Assembly: GCF_001905095.1 (NCBI RefSeq) | Contig: NZ_LWLS01000101.1 | Span: 1 to 48,465, forward strand | Length of the DNA stretch: 48,465 bases | From: Micromonospora sp. CB01531 | GTDB lineage: Bacteria; Actinomycetota; Actinomycetes; Mycobacteriales; Micromonosporaceae | Direction of reading: 5' to 3' | Shown here: piece after piece, positions 10,920 to 18,795 of the stretch | Layout: every line of letters begins with the position of its first letter | Numbering within the stretch: position 1 is the stretch's first letter | Made by a program: the position numbers and the translations under genes | Notes under the pieces: model-generated | Database searches by the model: none | Told to the model about the DNA's origin: nothing | Seen by the model: the letters and a program-made list of their open reading frames with translations, nothing else

Positions 10920-10944
10920 CTACCCGGCGGTCGGCGCGACAAAC
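10920..10944 (-). promoter_or_regulatory. SigB/SigF-type promoter of the clpC operon
   Basis: On the minus strand GTTT (10944-10941), 15 bases, then GGGTAG (10925-10920). The start codon lies about 68 bases downstream of the -10. The site falls in the short divergent spacer with the NYN gene. Confidence 0.55.
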
Positions 10945-10968
10945 GCCTGCGGATGGCAGGCTGGGGGC

Positions 10969-11373
10969 ATGGCGGACAGGGCGCTGCTGATCGTGGACGG
11001 CGCGAACGTGGTGGGCTCGCGGCCGGACGGCTGGTGGCGGGACCGGGCCGGGGCGGCGGCGCGGCTGCGCGACGCGCTCGCGCCGCTGGCCGACCGGGGC
11101 GTACCACCGGAGCTGCCGCCACCGGTGGACGTGGTGCTGGTGGTGGAGGGCGCGGCGCGGGACGTGCCGGCCGCGCCTGGGGTGGCCGTGGTCGCCGCAC
11201 CCGGGTCCGGCGACGACACCATGGTCGAGCTGGTCGCCGCGGCGCCGGACCGACGCCGGGTTGTGGTCACCGCCGACCGGGAGCTGCGGGCCCGGGTGGG
11301 TGCGCTGGGCGCCGAGGTGCACGGGCCACGCTGGCTACCTCGGGACGTCCAGCGCCGCGGGCCCGTGCGATGA
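10969..11373 (+). CDS. NYN/PIN-like nuclease domain protein
   Basis: 134 aa. The acidic active-site pattern of the PIN-like NYN fold is visible: the opening LLIVDGANVVGSRPDGWWRD, then GSGDDTMVELV and VVTADRELRARVGALGAEV. Such proteins are usually metal-dependent RNases. Homologues are often annotated as NTP pyrophosphohydrolase, which the motifs do not support. It is divergent from clpC and precedes the FtsK cassette by 200 bp, but that gap makes co-transcription uncertain. Confidence 0.75.
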   Translation: MADRALLIVDGANVVGSRPDGWWRDRAGAAARLRDALAPLADRGVPPELPPPVDVVLVVEGAARDVPAAPGVAVVAAPGSGDDTMVELVAAAPDRRRVVVTADRELRARVGALGAEVHGPRWLPRDVQRRGPVR

Positions 11374-11573
11374 CCGGGGTACGCCCGGCGGGGTGACTCG
11401 TGCACGGGACCAGTCGGTTCGCCGGCGGGACCGGGGCCGTCCGGGCGAAAAGGCTTCCGCGCACGTCAGGGGATTGATCGGACAGCCGGGCAGGAACACC
11501 GCGAGGGCGGATGTTCGCCCAGCCGGCGGGATGGGTTGTAATGGAGATCTCCCTTGCCCCCAGGAGGTCCCCC

Positions 11574-11834
11574 GTGGCGAGCGTCGCCGAGCTGAAGGCA
11601 GCCATCGATGTCGCCCTCCAGCAGATAGGTGACGGGCAGACAGCCGTGCAGGCGGCCGGCGAGAAGCTGGCCGAGGCGCAGCAGACCCTGGCCGGCGCCC
11701 TGGAGGGCAGCGGCCACGAGACAGTGGAGGCGGCCCAGGCGTCACTGACCCAGGCCAGCCAGGAGCTGGAGGAGTGCCTCGCCGCCACCCTCGTCGCGGT
11801 CGAGCAGGCGCAGCTCTACGTCGCCACCCTCTAG
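11574..11834 (+). CDS. Small helical protein, first gene of the FtsK cassette
   Basis: 86 aa, almost entirely predicted helix with heptad-like Ala/Leu/Gln spacing (AVQAAGEKLAEAQQTLAGAL, then EAAQASLTQASQELEECL), consistent with a helical hairpin. It may belong to DUF6244, but I am not sure. It lacks the WXG motif and the C-terminal YxxxD/E of ESX substrates, though its size and fold recall them. The start is the GTG at 11574, chosen for AGGAGG six bases upstream. An ATG at 11511 lacks a good site. It is followed after nine bases by the next gene. Confidence 0.75.
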   Translation: MASVAELKAAIDVALQQIGDGQTAVQAAGEKLAEAQQTLAGALEGSGHETVEAAQASLTQASQELEECLAATLVAVEQAQLYVATL

Positions 11835-11843
11835 GGGCGGGAC

Positions 11844-12734
11844 GTGTCCATCATCGAAGACGTCGGCGGGCAGGTGCGTGCCGCCGCCGAGGACCTGCCG
11901 CTGGCCCAGCTCGCCGTGGCGCTGGCGAAGTTCGGCCAGGCCACCGAGCGGCTGCGCTGGGTGCGGCAGGAATCGGCGAACCCGCTGGGGGTGCCGGAGC
12001 TGTCCGCCGCGACCGAGCACGCCGAGACCGCCGGGTATGCGCTGCGGGTGGCCCAGGAGCAGCTGTCCACGTACCTGGCCGCGATCGGGCTGGCCGCCGA
12101 CGGCGCGCCCGCCCCGACCGGCGAGCAGCGCCGGCCGAAGCACGACGCGCCCCGGGGTGAGGCGCCGCCGGCGGCCCCGGACGCAGCGGCCGAGCAGGGC
12201 GAGCAGCCGGCGATGCGGCGCTGGTGGTCGCTGCGGGTGGCGGAGCTGACTGGCGGCGGGGAAGGCGCCTCGGACGAACCGGACGCACGGGTCGGCGACT
12301 CCCGCGAGCTGCTGCGCCGGGTGGTGACCGGGGTCCGCTCCGGCGACCGGGCCCGGCTGCACGCGGAGCTGCGCCGGGCACACGCCGACGTCGGGCTGGG
12401 GCTGGCCGCGATCGCCCCGCCACTGCTGCGCGACCTGGCCGGGGAGCTGCTCGGCCACCCGCCCCGCGCCGACGACCTGGCCCGGCTGCGCCGGGAGCTG
12501 GACGGGCGGGTCCGCGACCTGCTGCCCGGGCTGCCGCCGCCGGTGCTGGACACCCTGCTGACCCGGGTCTGCCGGATGCCCCCGCCCCGCCGATCCGGCG
12601 AGCAGGACCAACCGCACGCCGCGGATTCGGCGGTCACCGCCGGGGTGGTCACCGGGGTGCTGCTGGACCGGCTCGGCCGCGACCTGCCCAACGACGCCGA
12701 CGAGCGGGAACCCGGACGGGGTACGCATGGCTGA
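11844..12734 (+). CDS. Hypothetical protein, second gene of the FtsK cassette
   Basis: 296 aa, no domain recognised. An N-terminal helical region (about 1-85, including QLAVALAKFGQATERLRWVR) resembles the helical style of the preceding small protein. A Pro/Ala/Glu-rich linker (about 88-125) follows, then a second helical domain with RVGDSRELLRRVVTGVRSGD and LLPGLPPPVLDTLLTRVCRM. No signal peptide or membrane segment. The GTG start lies nine bases after the preceding gene, and the last eight bases overlap the ATPase gene, so the cassette is one translationally coupled unit. Confidence 0.8.
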   Translation: MSIIEDVGGQVRAAAEDLPLAQLAVALAKFGQATERLRWVRQESANPLGVPELSAATEHAETAGYALRVAQEQLSTYLAAIGLAADGAPAPTGEQRRPKHDAPRGEAPPAAPDAAAEQGEQPAMRRWWSLRVAELTGGGEGASDEPDARVGDSRELLRRVVTGVRSGDRARLHAELRRAHADVGLGLAAIAPPLLRDLAGELLGHPPRADDLARLRRELDGRVRDLLPGLPPPVLDTLLTRVCRMPPPRRSGEQDQPHAADSAVTAGVVTGVLLDRLGRDLPNDADEREPGRGTHG

Positions 12735-15399
12735 CGTCCGCGCCCAGGTGGTGTCGCGGGTCCGGGGGCTGCTCTCCGAGGCACTCGGGGCCACCCGGCA
12801 CCGGCTGGCCGCCGCCGACGCCGACCTGGCCGCCCGCCGGGACCGGCTGGTCCGCATGCGGCGCGCCGCGGCGGACGTACCGGAGCGGGTGGGCGCCGCC
12901 CGCGACCGCCGGCTCGCCGAGATAGACGCCCGGCACACCGCGCGGATCGCCGAGCTGGCCCGGCGGGCCGCCGCCGCGGCCGAACGGGAGGCGCCGGGCG
13001 CGGCGTCCGCGGCGTGGGACCGGTGGCGACCCACCCCCACCGGCCGCGCGGAGATCCCCGGAGCGGTACGCGTCGGCGCGGTGCGCATCCCCGGCACGGA
13101 GCCGCTGCCGGCGCTGGTGCCGCTGCTGGACGCCGGTCACGTACACCTCGCCGGCAGCGACCGGGAGGGCACCGCCGCGGTGGTGCCAGCCCTGCTGCTG
13201 CGCTCGCTGGGCCGCGCCGACCCGGGCAGCGTCCGGCTCGTCGGGTACGACCCGGAGCACCTGGGCGGCGGGCTCGCCGGGTTCGCCCCACTCGGCACCG
13301 CCGGCCTGCTCACCTTCGTCGGCCCCGGCGGGCTGGGCCGGCTGCTGGACGACCTGGTGGAGCAGATCCGCCGGATCAACGAGACCGTGCTGGCCGGGGA
13401 GTACGCGTCGCTGCGCGAGCTGGCCGCGACCACCGGCCGCCGGCCGGAGCCGTGGCGGGTGGCGGTGCTGCTCGGCGGCGACGAGCTGTCCCGGCACGAG
13501 CGCGGCCAGCTCGACCGGGTGGTGCGGACCGGAGCGGCCTGCGGGGTGCACCTGGTGGTCCGCGGCATCGAGCTGCCCGACGACCCCACGGTCACCCGGG
13601 TCGTGGTGGAGCCGGACGAGGCCCGGATCGGCGGGCTGTCGGTGACGCTCGACCCCCCGCCCCCGCCCGGGCTGGTCACCGAGACGTGCCGGGAGACGGC
13701 CTCCCGGGTCAACGCCGGGCCGCCGCCGGCGCCCTTCACCGACCTGCTGCCCCCGCCCGAGGACTACTGGCGGGCGGACTCGGCGCACGGCCTGACCGCG
13801 CCGATCGGCGAGGGCCCGCACGGTCGGCCGGTGCAGCTCACCCTCGGCGACTACCCGCCGCACGCGCTGATCGGCGGCCCCTCCGGCACCGGGAAGACCA
13901 ACCTGATCTTCGCCTGGATCGGCGCGCTCGCCGCCCGCTACTCCCCCGCCGAGCTGGAGTTCTATCTGCTCGACTTCAAGGAGGGGGTGTCCTTCGCGCG
14001 GTTCGCCCAGGGCCGGCGGGACCCGAGCTGGCTGCCGCACATGCGGCTGGTCGGGATCAACGTGAACACCGACCGGGAGTTCGGCCTGGCGCTGCTGCGC
14101 TTCCTCGCCGAGGAGCTGCGCCGCCGGGCGGACGCGGCGAAGAAACACGAGGTCACCAAGCTGGCCGAGCTGCGCGCCGTCGACCCGACCGGGCACTGGC
14201 CCCGGATCGTCGCCGTGGTGGACGAGTTCCAGGCGCTGCTGGCCGGCCGCGACGTGGTCGCGCGGGAAGCCGCCGACCTGCTGGAGGACCTGGCCCGGCG
14301 CGGGCGGTCGCAGGGCATCCACCTGGTGCTCGCCTCGCAGGACGTCCGGGGCATCGAGGCGCTGTGGGGGCGACCCGCCCTGGTCGCCCAGTTCACCCTG
14401 CGGATCGCGCTGCCGAAGGCGCTGCGCATCCTGGCCGAGCGCAACGACGCGGCGCAGTCGCTGCCCCGGCACCACGCGGTGGTGAACGCCGAGTCGGGGC
14501 TGGCCGAGGGGAACCAGGTGGCCCGTATCCCGTCGGCCGGCGACTGGGAGACGTGGAGCGAACTGCAGCACCGGCTGTGGCGGATGCGCCCGCAGGACGC
14601 CTCCCCGGCCCGGCTCTTCGACGGCGACGCGATCCCGAAGCTGGCCGAGGCGCCGGACTTCCGGGCGCTGACCGCCCCGGAGCAGGGGGTGCCGCGCAGC
14701 CCGGTCGCGCTGCTCGGGGAGATCATCGACGTGCAGGCCCGCTCGGCGGCGCTGCGGCTGCCCCGAGCGCCCGGGCGCAACCTGGCCGTGCTCGGCACCC
14801 GGGTGGACGAGGCGTGCGCGGTGCTGGACGCCGCCGCCCGCTCGCTGGCCCGGCAGCACCGCCCCGGCACGGCCCGATTCTCCATCGCCTGCCTCGACCC
14901 GGACGCCGACCCGGCCGCCCGCGCCCTCTACGAGGACCTCGCCGACGACGCCGCCTGGTACGACGAGGAGACCGTCCCCGAGCTGATGGCCGAGGTGGGC
15001 GACTCGCTCGGCGCCCCCGGCACCCCGAACAGCCCGCACTATCTGCTGCTCTACGCGGTCGACGCCGCCGCCGGACAGCTCGCCGGCAAGGCTGGCCGGC
15101 GGACCGGGCTGGAGCAGCTGCGCCGGATCCTGCACGACGGCCCGGAACGGCGTACGCACGTGCTGGCCTGGTGGCGCGGGGTGGCCCGGATGCGGGCCGA
15201 CCTGGGCGGGCCGGCGGCGCGTACCGACCAGATTGGGGCCTGGGTGGCGCTCGACGTGCAGGGCGCGGAGCTGGGCTCTTCGCTCTACCCGGGCACCGGC
15301 GGGCCGGACTGGTACCCGCGCCCGTGGCGAGGGCTCTACTTCGACCGGGCGGCGCATCGCACCGGCCAGGTGATCATCCCTTATGGTCCACCCCGATGA
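12727..15399 (+). CDS. FtsK/SpoIIIE-domain ATPase
   Basis: 890 aa. Residues about 10-100 form an Arg/Ala-rich coiled coil (LAAADADLAARRDRLVRMRR), followed by an uncharacterised domain. The FtsK/SpoIIIE motor domain then has Walker A GGPSGTGKT (383-391, K390) and Walker B RIVAVVDEFQALL (D499, E500), plus the sensor-like IHLVLASQDVRG. No transmembrane helices and no FtsK gamma domain are visible. Only one intact P-loop is present, so it is neither a classic chromosome translocase nor a three-ATPase EccC. It may move DNA or protein. The next gene encodes a membrane coiled-coil protein that could anchor it (start overlaps stop, ATGA). Confidence 0.88.
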   Translation: MADVRAQVVSRVRGLLSEALGATRHRLAAADADLAARRDRLVRMRRAAADVPERVGAARDRRLAEIDARHTARIAELARRAAAAAEREAPGAASAAWDRWRPTPTGRAEIPGAVRVGAVRIPGTEPLPALVPLLDAGHVHLAGSDREGTAAVVPALLLRSLGRADPGSVRLVGYDPEHLGGGLAGFAPLGTAGLLTFVGPGGLGRLLDDLVEQIRRINETVLAGEYASLRELAATTGRRPEPWRVAVLLGGDELSRHERGQLDRVVRTGAACGVHLVVRGIELPDDPTVTRVVVEPDEARIGGLSVTLDPPPPPGLVTETCRETASRVNAGPPPAPFTDLLPPPEDYWRADSAHGLTAPIGEGPHGRPVQLTLGDYPPHALIGGPSGTGKTNLIFAWIGALAARYSPAELEFYLLDFKEGVSFARFAQGRRDPSWLPHMRLVGINVNTDREFGLALLRFLAEELRRRADAAKKHEVTKLAELRAVDPTGHWPRIVAVVDEFQALLAGRDVVAREAADLLEDLARRGRSQGIHLVLASQDVRGIEALWGRPALVAQFTLRIALPKALRILAERNDAAQSLPRHHAVVNAESGLAEGNQVARIPSAGDWETWSELQHRLWRMRPQDASPARLFDGDAIPKLAEAPDFRALTAPEQGVPRSPVALLGEIIDVQARSAALRLPRAPGRNLAVLGTRVDEACAVLDAAARSLARQHRPGTARFSIACLDPDADPAARALYEDLADDAAWYDEETVPELMAEVGDSLGAPGTPNSPHYLLLYAVDAAAGQLAGKAGRRTGLEQLRRILHDGPERRTHVLAWWRGVARMRADLGGPAARTDQIGAWVALDVQGAELGSSLYPGTGGPDWYPRPWRGLYFDRAAHRTGQVIIPYGPPR

Positions 15400-16064
15400 A
15401 CGAACCGGTCGCCAGTGAGACGTACGCCGCCCAGATCCGTCGGCTCGCCGAGCTGACCGCCCGGGTGGCCGCCCAGCGCGCCGAGGCGCACACCTGGTAT
15501 GCGCAGCAGTGCGCCACCGCCGACCGGGCGGTGGCGGAGGCCACCGAGCAGGTCCGCCGGGCCGAGGCGGAGGTGGCGCAGGCGCGGGAGCTGGTGGAGC
15601 GGGTCGACGCCGAGGCCGCCCACCTGTGGGGGCAGCTGCGCGCCCGGATCGGCAGCGGCGGGCGGCGACTGGGCGAGCTGCCCGGGCCCGCCCGGGACGC
15701 GACCGGCGATCCGGTGCCGCTGCTGCACGGGGTACGCGAGGTGCTGGACCGGACCCGTCAGCCGGGCGAGCTGCCCGGCTCGGCCAACCCGCTGCTGGTG
15801 GGCTGCGGGGTCGGCGGCGCGCTGGTCGCGTACGCGCTGGGGATGGGCGCGCGGGCGCTGGGCGACGGCTCCCGCGGGGATCTGGCGGTCGGCCTGCCGG
15901 TGCTGGCACTGGTGGTCACGCTGCTGGGGCCGCTGGTGGGGCTGGCCCCGGCCCGGCTGCTGGCCGACCGCCGGCACGCCGTGCTGACCCCGCGTGCCAT
16001 CACCCTGGTGGCCGCCACCGGCCTGGTCACCACCATCCTCCTGCTCGCCCTCGCCCCCCGCTGA
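15396..16064 (+). CDS. Coiled-coil membrane protein, last gene of the FtsK cassette
   Basis: 222 aa. Residues about 10-80 are a Glu/Ala/Arg coiled coil (AVAEATEQVRRAEAEVAQAR). Three hydrophobic segments follow: NPLLVGCGVGGALVAYALGM, LAVGLPVLALVVTLLGPLVG and ITLVAATGLVTTILLLALA. The likely role is to tether the soluble ATPase encoded immediately upstream (overlap ATGA) to the membrane. This is inference from order and topology. No named domain recognised. A much longer frame running through the ATPase gene in this register is a GC-rich shadow. Confidence 0.82.
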   Translation: MNEPVASETYAAQIRRLAELTARVAAQRAEAHTWYAQQCATADRAVAEATEQVRRAEAEVAQARELVERVDAEAAHLWGQLRARIGSGGRRLGELPGPARDATGDPVPLLHGVREVLDRTRQPGELPGSANPLLVGCGVGGALVAYALGMGARALGDGSRGDLAVGLPVLALVVTLLGPLVGLAPARLLADRRHAVLTPRAITLVAATGLVTTILLLALAPR

Positions 16065-16097
16065 CCCCAGGCAGGCATGGCCGGGCATCGCCTCGAC

Positions 16098-16152
16098 GAT
16101 CATGAGGTTGGCGGCCAGCGGGACGGCGTGTCGCGCCGCTAACCTCATGATC
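16098..16152. repeat. 18-bp inverted repeat (GATCATGAGGTT type)
   Basis: Left arm 16098-16115 (GATCATGAGGTTGGCGGC) and right arm 16135-16152 match as an inverted repeat except for one G-U-compatible position, around a 19-base loop. It lies between convergent genes and may terminate both. Its AT-rich core is unlike the surrounding DNA, and a similar motif is familiar to me from Micromonospora genomes, suggesting an interspersed palindromic repeat. Confidence 0.65.
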
Positions 16153-16191
16153 AACGCGCAACCCGGGCGAGGCGCCCGAAGACCGGTCGGG

Positions 16192-17514
16192 TTAGGCGGG
16201 GGTCAGGACGGCTTCCTTGAGGAGGCGGCGGGTCAGGACGAGGCGGTCGGCGTCGTCGAGGCCGGGCAGGTCGCCGACCCGGGTGACCTCGCCGGTGAGC
16301 AGGGCGCGCAGCGCCGGCTCGCAGCTACCGGGCAGGGTGATGGCGCGGTCGAACAGGCGCAGCGCGATCCGGCCGTCCCCGCTCGGGTCGAGCCGCCAGC
16401 GCAGGCCATCCCGGACCGCGACGCGGCTGTCCGGGTCCAACGCGGTCAGCGCGGCGGCCTGGGCCAGGGGCCGGATCGGCGCCGGGCGGGCGGCCGGCCA
16501 GGCCCGGGCCCGCAGCCGGTCGGCCACCGCGGCCGGGTCGGCCCGCAGCAGCCAGTCGCGCAGCGCCTCCACGGTCTCGGTCAGCTCGGGCTCCAGCGCG
16601 TCCGGGTCGGCCACGTCGACGCCGAAGGGCAGCCCGGCGCGCAGCCGGGGATCGTCGGCGGCGAGCGCCAGCAGCTCCTCGACCAGGGCGTACCGGGTCA
16701 GCGCCCGGATGCCCACGGTCAGGTGCAGCGAGCTGCGCTCCTGCGCCTGGGCGCTGTGCAACCAGCCCCGGGGCAGGTAGAGCGCGTCGCCGGGGGCCAG
16801 CACCACGTCCAGGGCGGCCGGTCCCTCGGCGGTCGCGGCCACCTCGTCGGCCCGCCCGCCCCAGGGCTGCCGCTCGAGCGGGTCGGGCAGCACGGGCGGG
16901 TGGATCCGCCAGTGCTTGCGGCCGTCGACCTGCAGCACGAAGACGTCGTGCGTGTCGTAGTGGGTGGCGAAGCCCTGACTGCCGGCGGGGGTCAGGTAGG
17001 CGTTCACCTGCACCGGCTGGGCCAGCGCGGTGCCCAGCTCGCGGGTGAAGTCGCCCAGCGCCGGCCAGGTCCGGTGCAGGCCCTGAAGGACCAGGGTCGC
17101 GCCGTCGGCGTACAGCTGGAGGACCTGCTCGTCGAGGACCTGGTCGCCGATCTCGGCGCCCGCGCCGCCGCCGCCGGTGTAGCGCGCCGCCGGCACCAGC
17201 TCGCCGTCCTTGGCGATCCGCAGGAACGGGGTACGCAGGCCGCGCCGGCTGAGCAGTTCGTCGGCGTCGGCCGGGCTGAACAGGTCGGTGAAGCCGCGCG
17301 GGTTGGGCAGCTCGGCGGCCCGGGACAGCAGCGGGCTGCGTCCCCAGTGGTCGGCGGCGAACTTGGCCAGCTCGACCGTGATGCATCGGGCGAGGGACTC
17401 GGCGGCGGAAGGCGGAACCGCCGGGCGGCCGTCGCCGCCCGGCGACGGTTCCAGGTCGTGGCGCGGTGTCAGACGCGCCGAGCTGGATCTGTCGGACGCG
17501 TCGAGGTGCGTCAT
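16192..17514 (-). CDS. JmjC/cupin-type Fe(II) 2-oxoglutarate oxygenase
   Basis: 440 aa. The iron facial triad reads H185-x-D187 in ATHYDTHDVF and H253 in LYLPRGWLHSA, with the associated KHWRIHPP. Overall layout (catalytic JmjC barrel, then a helical and winged-helix-like C-terminal half) matches the ribosomal-oxygenase group (YcfD/RoxA, MINA53/NO66), which hydroxylates ribosomal proteins. Ribosomal substrate here is inference. Its start lies nine bases after the stop of a Gly-rich repeat protein gene in the same operon, so that protein is an alternative candidate substrate or partner. Confidence 0.85.
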   Translation of the reverse strand: MTHLDASDRSSSARLTPRHDLEPSPGGDGRPAVPPSAAESLARCITVELAKFAADHWGRSPLLSRAAELPNPRGFTDLFSPADADELLSRRGLRTPFLRIAKDGELVPAARYTGGGGAGAEIGDQVLDEQVLQLYADGATLVLQGLHRTWPALGDFTRELGTALAQPVQVNAYLTPAGSQGFATHYDTHDVFVLQVDGRKHWRIHPPVLPDPLERQPWGGRADEVAATAEGPAALDVVLAPGDALYLPRGWLHSAQAQERSSLHLTVGIRALTRYALVEELLALAADDPRLRAGLPFGVDVADPDALEPELTETVEALRDWLLRADPAAVADRLRARAWPAARPAPIRPLAQAAALTALDPDSRVAVRDGLRWRLDPSGDGRIALRLFDRAITLPGSCEPALRALLTGEVTRVGDLPGLDDADRLVLTRRLLKEAVLTPA

Positions 17515-17523
17515 GGCGATCGG

Positions 17524-17811
17524 TCAGGCGCTGCCGTCGGCGCCACCGTCGCGCTGGCCGGGGGTCGCGCCACCGTCGGCTGGACCCTCCGCGCCGCCGT
17601 CCGCGCCGCCGTCCTGCTTGCCCGGGGTCGCCCCACCGTCGGCCGGACCCTCGGCGCCCTGGTCGGCGCCGCGGTCGGCCCCGCGCTCCGCGCCGCGGTC
17701 CGCACCGCCGTCCGCGCCACCGTCCCGCTGGCCCGGGGTCGCGCCACCGTCGGCCGGGCCCTCGGCCCCGCCGCCACCGGTGGTCTGCATGTCGTCGTCG
17801 TTGAGTGCCAT
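17524..17811 (-). CDS. Gly/Ala/Asp-rich low-complexity repeat protein
   Basis: 95 aa. After MALNDDDMQTT the protein is three copies of AEGPADGGATPG plus QRDGGADGG-type spacers, with an inner run of GADRGAERGADRGA. It is certainly disordered. The start is the ATG at 17811 after GGAG, and an upstream in-frame start at 17880 would run back into the promoter. The DNA is correspondingly a tandem repeat, so copy number may vary between strains. It is co-transcribed with the downstream oxygenase gene and has a SigB-type promoter. Confidence 0.65.
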   Translation of the reverse strand: MALNDDDMQTTGGGGAEGPADGGATPGQRDGGADGGADRGAERGADRGADQGAEGPADGGATPGKQDGGADGGAEGPADGGATPGQRDGGADGSA

Positions 17812-17871
17812 GGGTGCTCCCTCGGGTGTGCCGCCCCGCCGTCGTTCGGGGGGTTCGTCGTGGAGCGGGTG

Positions 17872-17898
17872 GTACCCCACGCGCGATCTCCTCTAACC
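17872..17898 (-). promoter_or_regulatory. SigB/SigF-type promoter of the repeat protein/cupin operon
   Basis: On the minus strand GGTTA (17898-17894), 16 bases, then GGGTAC (17877-17872), with the ATG about 60 bases downstream. The -35 is one base off GGTTT. Confidence 0.45.
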
Positions 17899-18042
17899 AC
17901 ACCGTAGACGCCGGGGCCCGGCGACACGGACGGTTCGCCGGGCCCCGCCGGGCGTCACCCGGGCCCGGAGGCCCACGCGCGGACGGCGGGCCGGCCCGGT
18001 CGGTGCCAGGATGGCGGAGGGAATGCCGAAGAGGAGGTGGCC

Positions 18043-18786
18043 GTGGCACAGCCGGAGCCGTTGACGCCGCTGGCCGAGGACTGGCAGCGGGCGCTCGCCG
18101 TGGTGGCCCACCCCGACGACCTGGAGTTCGGCGCGGCGGCCGCGGTGGCCCGCTGGACCGGGCAGGGCAAGCAGGTCGGCTACTGCCTGCTCACCAGCGG
18201 CGAGGCCGGCATCGACGGGATGCCCCCGGACCGCGCCCGGGTGCTCCGGGAAGAGGAGCAGCGCGCGTCGGCGGCGGTGGTCGGGGTGGAGACGGTGGAG
18301 TTCCTGGGCCTGCCGGACGGGCTGCTGGAATATGGCGTCCCGCTGCGTCGGGAGATCGCCGCGGTGGTCCGCCGGCACCGCCCCGACATCGTGATCACCA
18401 ACAACTTCCGGGAGACCTGGGACGGGGCGTACGCGCTGAACCAGGCCGACCACATCGCCTGCGGCCGGGCGGTGCTGGACGGGGTCCGGGACGCCGGCAA
18501 CCGGTGGATCTTCCCGGAGCAGCTGGTGGACGGCGTCGAGCCGTGGGCCCGCGTACGCGAGGTGTGGGCGGCGGCCTCGCCGCGGGCGCGGCACGGGGTG
18601 GACGTGACGGCCACCTTCGACCGGGGCGTGGCCTCGCTGCGGGCACACGGGGCCTACCTGAGCGGACTGGACGACGGTGGCTTCGACGCGGAGGAGTTCC
18701 TCGAGGGGTTGGCCCGCCCGGCCGGCACCCGCCTGGGCGTCCGATACGGCGCCGCCTTCGAGGTCTTCCGCCTCGACCTCGCCTAG
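18043..18786 (+). CDS. PIG-L family deacetylase
   Basis: 247 aa. This zinc-dependent N-acetylglucosamine deacetylase family includes MshB and Mca. The hallmark AHPDD (22-26) holds the first His/Asp ligands, and the third is in QADHIACGRAVLDG. The motif GEAGIDGMPPDRARVLREEE is typical of the LmbE-like branch, so a mycothiol role is possible but not specifically supported. I start at the GTG at 18043 because AGGAGG is five bases upstream. A GTG two codons earlier overlaps that site. The DUF72 gene follows after 9 bp. Confidence 0.88.
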   Translation: MAQPEPLTPLAEDWQRALAVVAHPDDLEFGAAAAVARWTGQGKQVGYCLLTSGEAGIDGMPPDRARVLREEEQRASAAVVGVETVEFLGLPDGLLEYGVPLRREIAAVVRRHRPDIVITNNFRETWDGAYALNQADHIACGRAVLDGVRDAGNRWIFPEQLVDGVEPWARVREVWAAASPRARHGVDVTATFDRGVASLRAHGAYLSGLDDGGFDAEEFLEGLARPAGTRLGVRYGAAFEVFRLDLA

Positions 18787-18795
18787 GCCGCGGCG

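Noticed and set aside
13014..15395. Open frame running through the FtsK-type ATPase gene into the 222-aa gene, suggesting a 1016-aa fusion
   Set aside because: Its first 794 residues are Arg/Pro/Ala-rich translation of the ATPase gene in another register. The ATPase frame has intact motifs, and the 222-aa gene has its own ATG overlapping the ATPase stop.
12727..15399. FtsK-type ATPase as EccC of a type VII secretion system
   Set aside because: Only one intact P-loop, no N-terminal membrane helices, and no EccB/D/E, MycP or true WXG100 genes nearby.
12649..15909. 1086-codon minus-strand frame opposite the FtsK cassette
   Set aside because: Low-complexity Arg/Pro/Gly/His composition with no motifs, antisense to genes with clear domains.
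17524..17811. CRISPR-like or minisatellite non-coding repeat
   Set aside because: The repeat preserves one reading frame with a start codon and ribosome site, ends nine bases before a co-oriented gene, and has no spacer structure.
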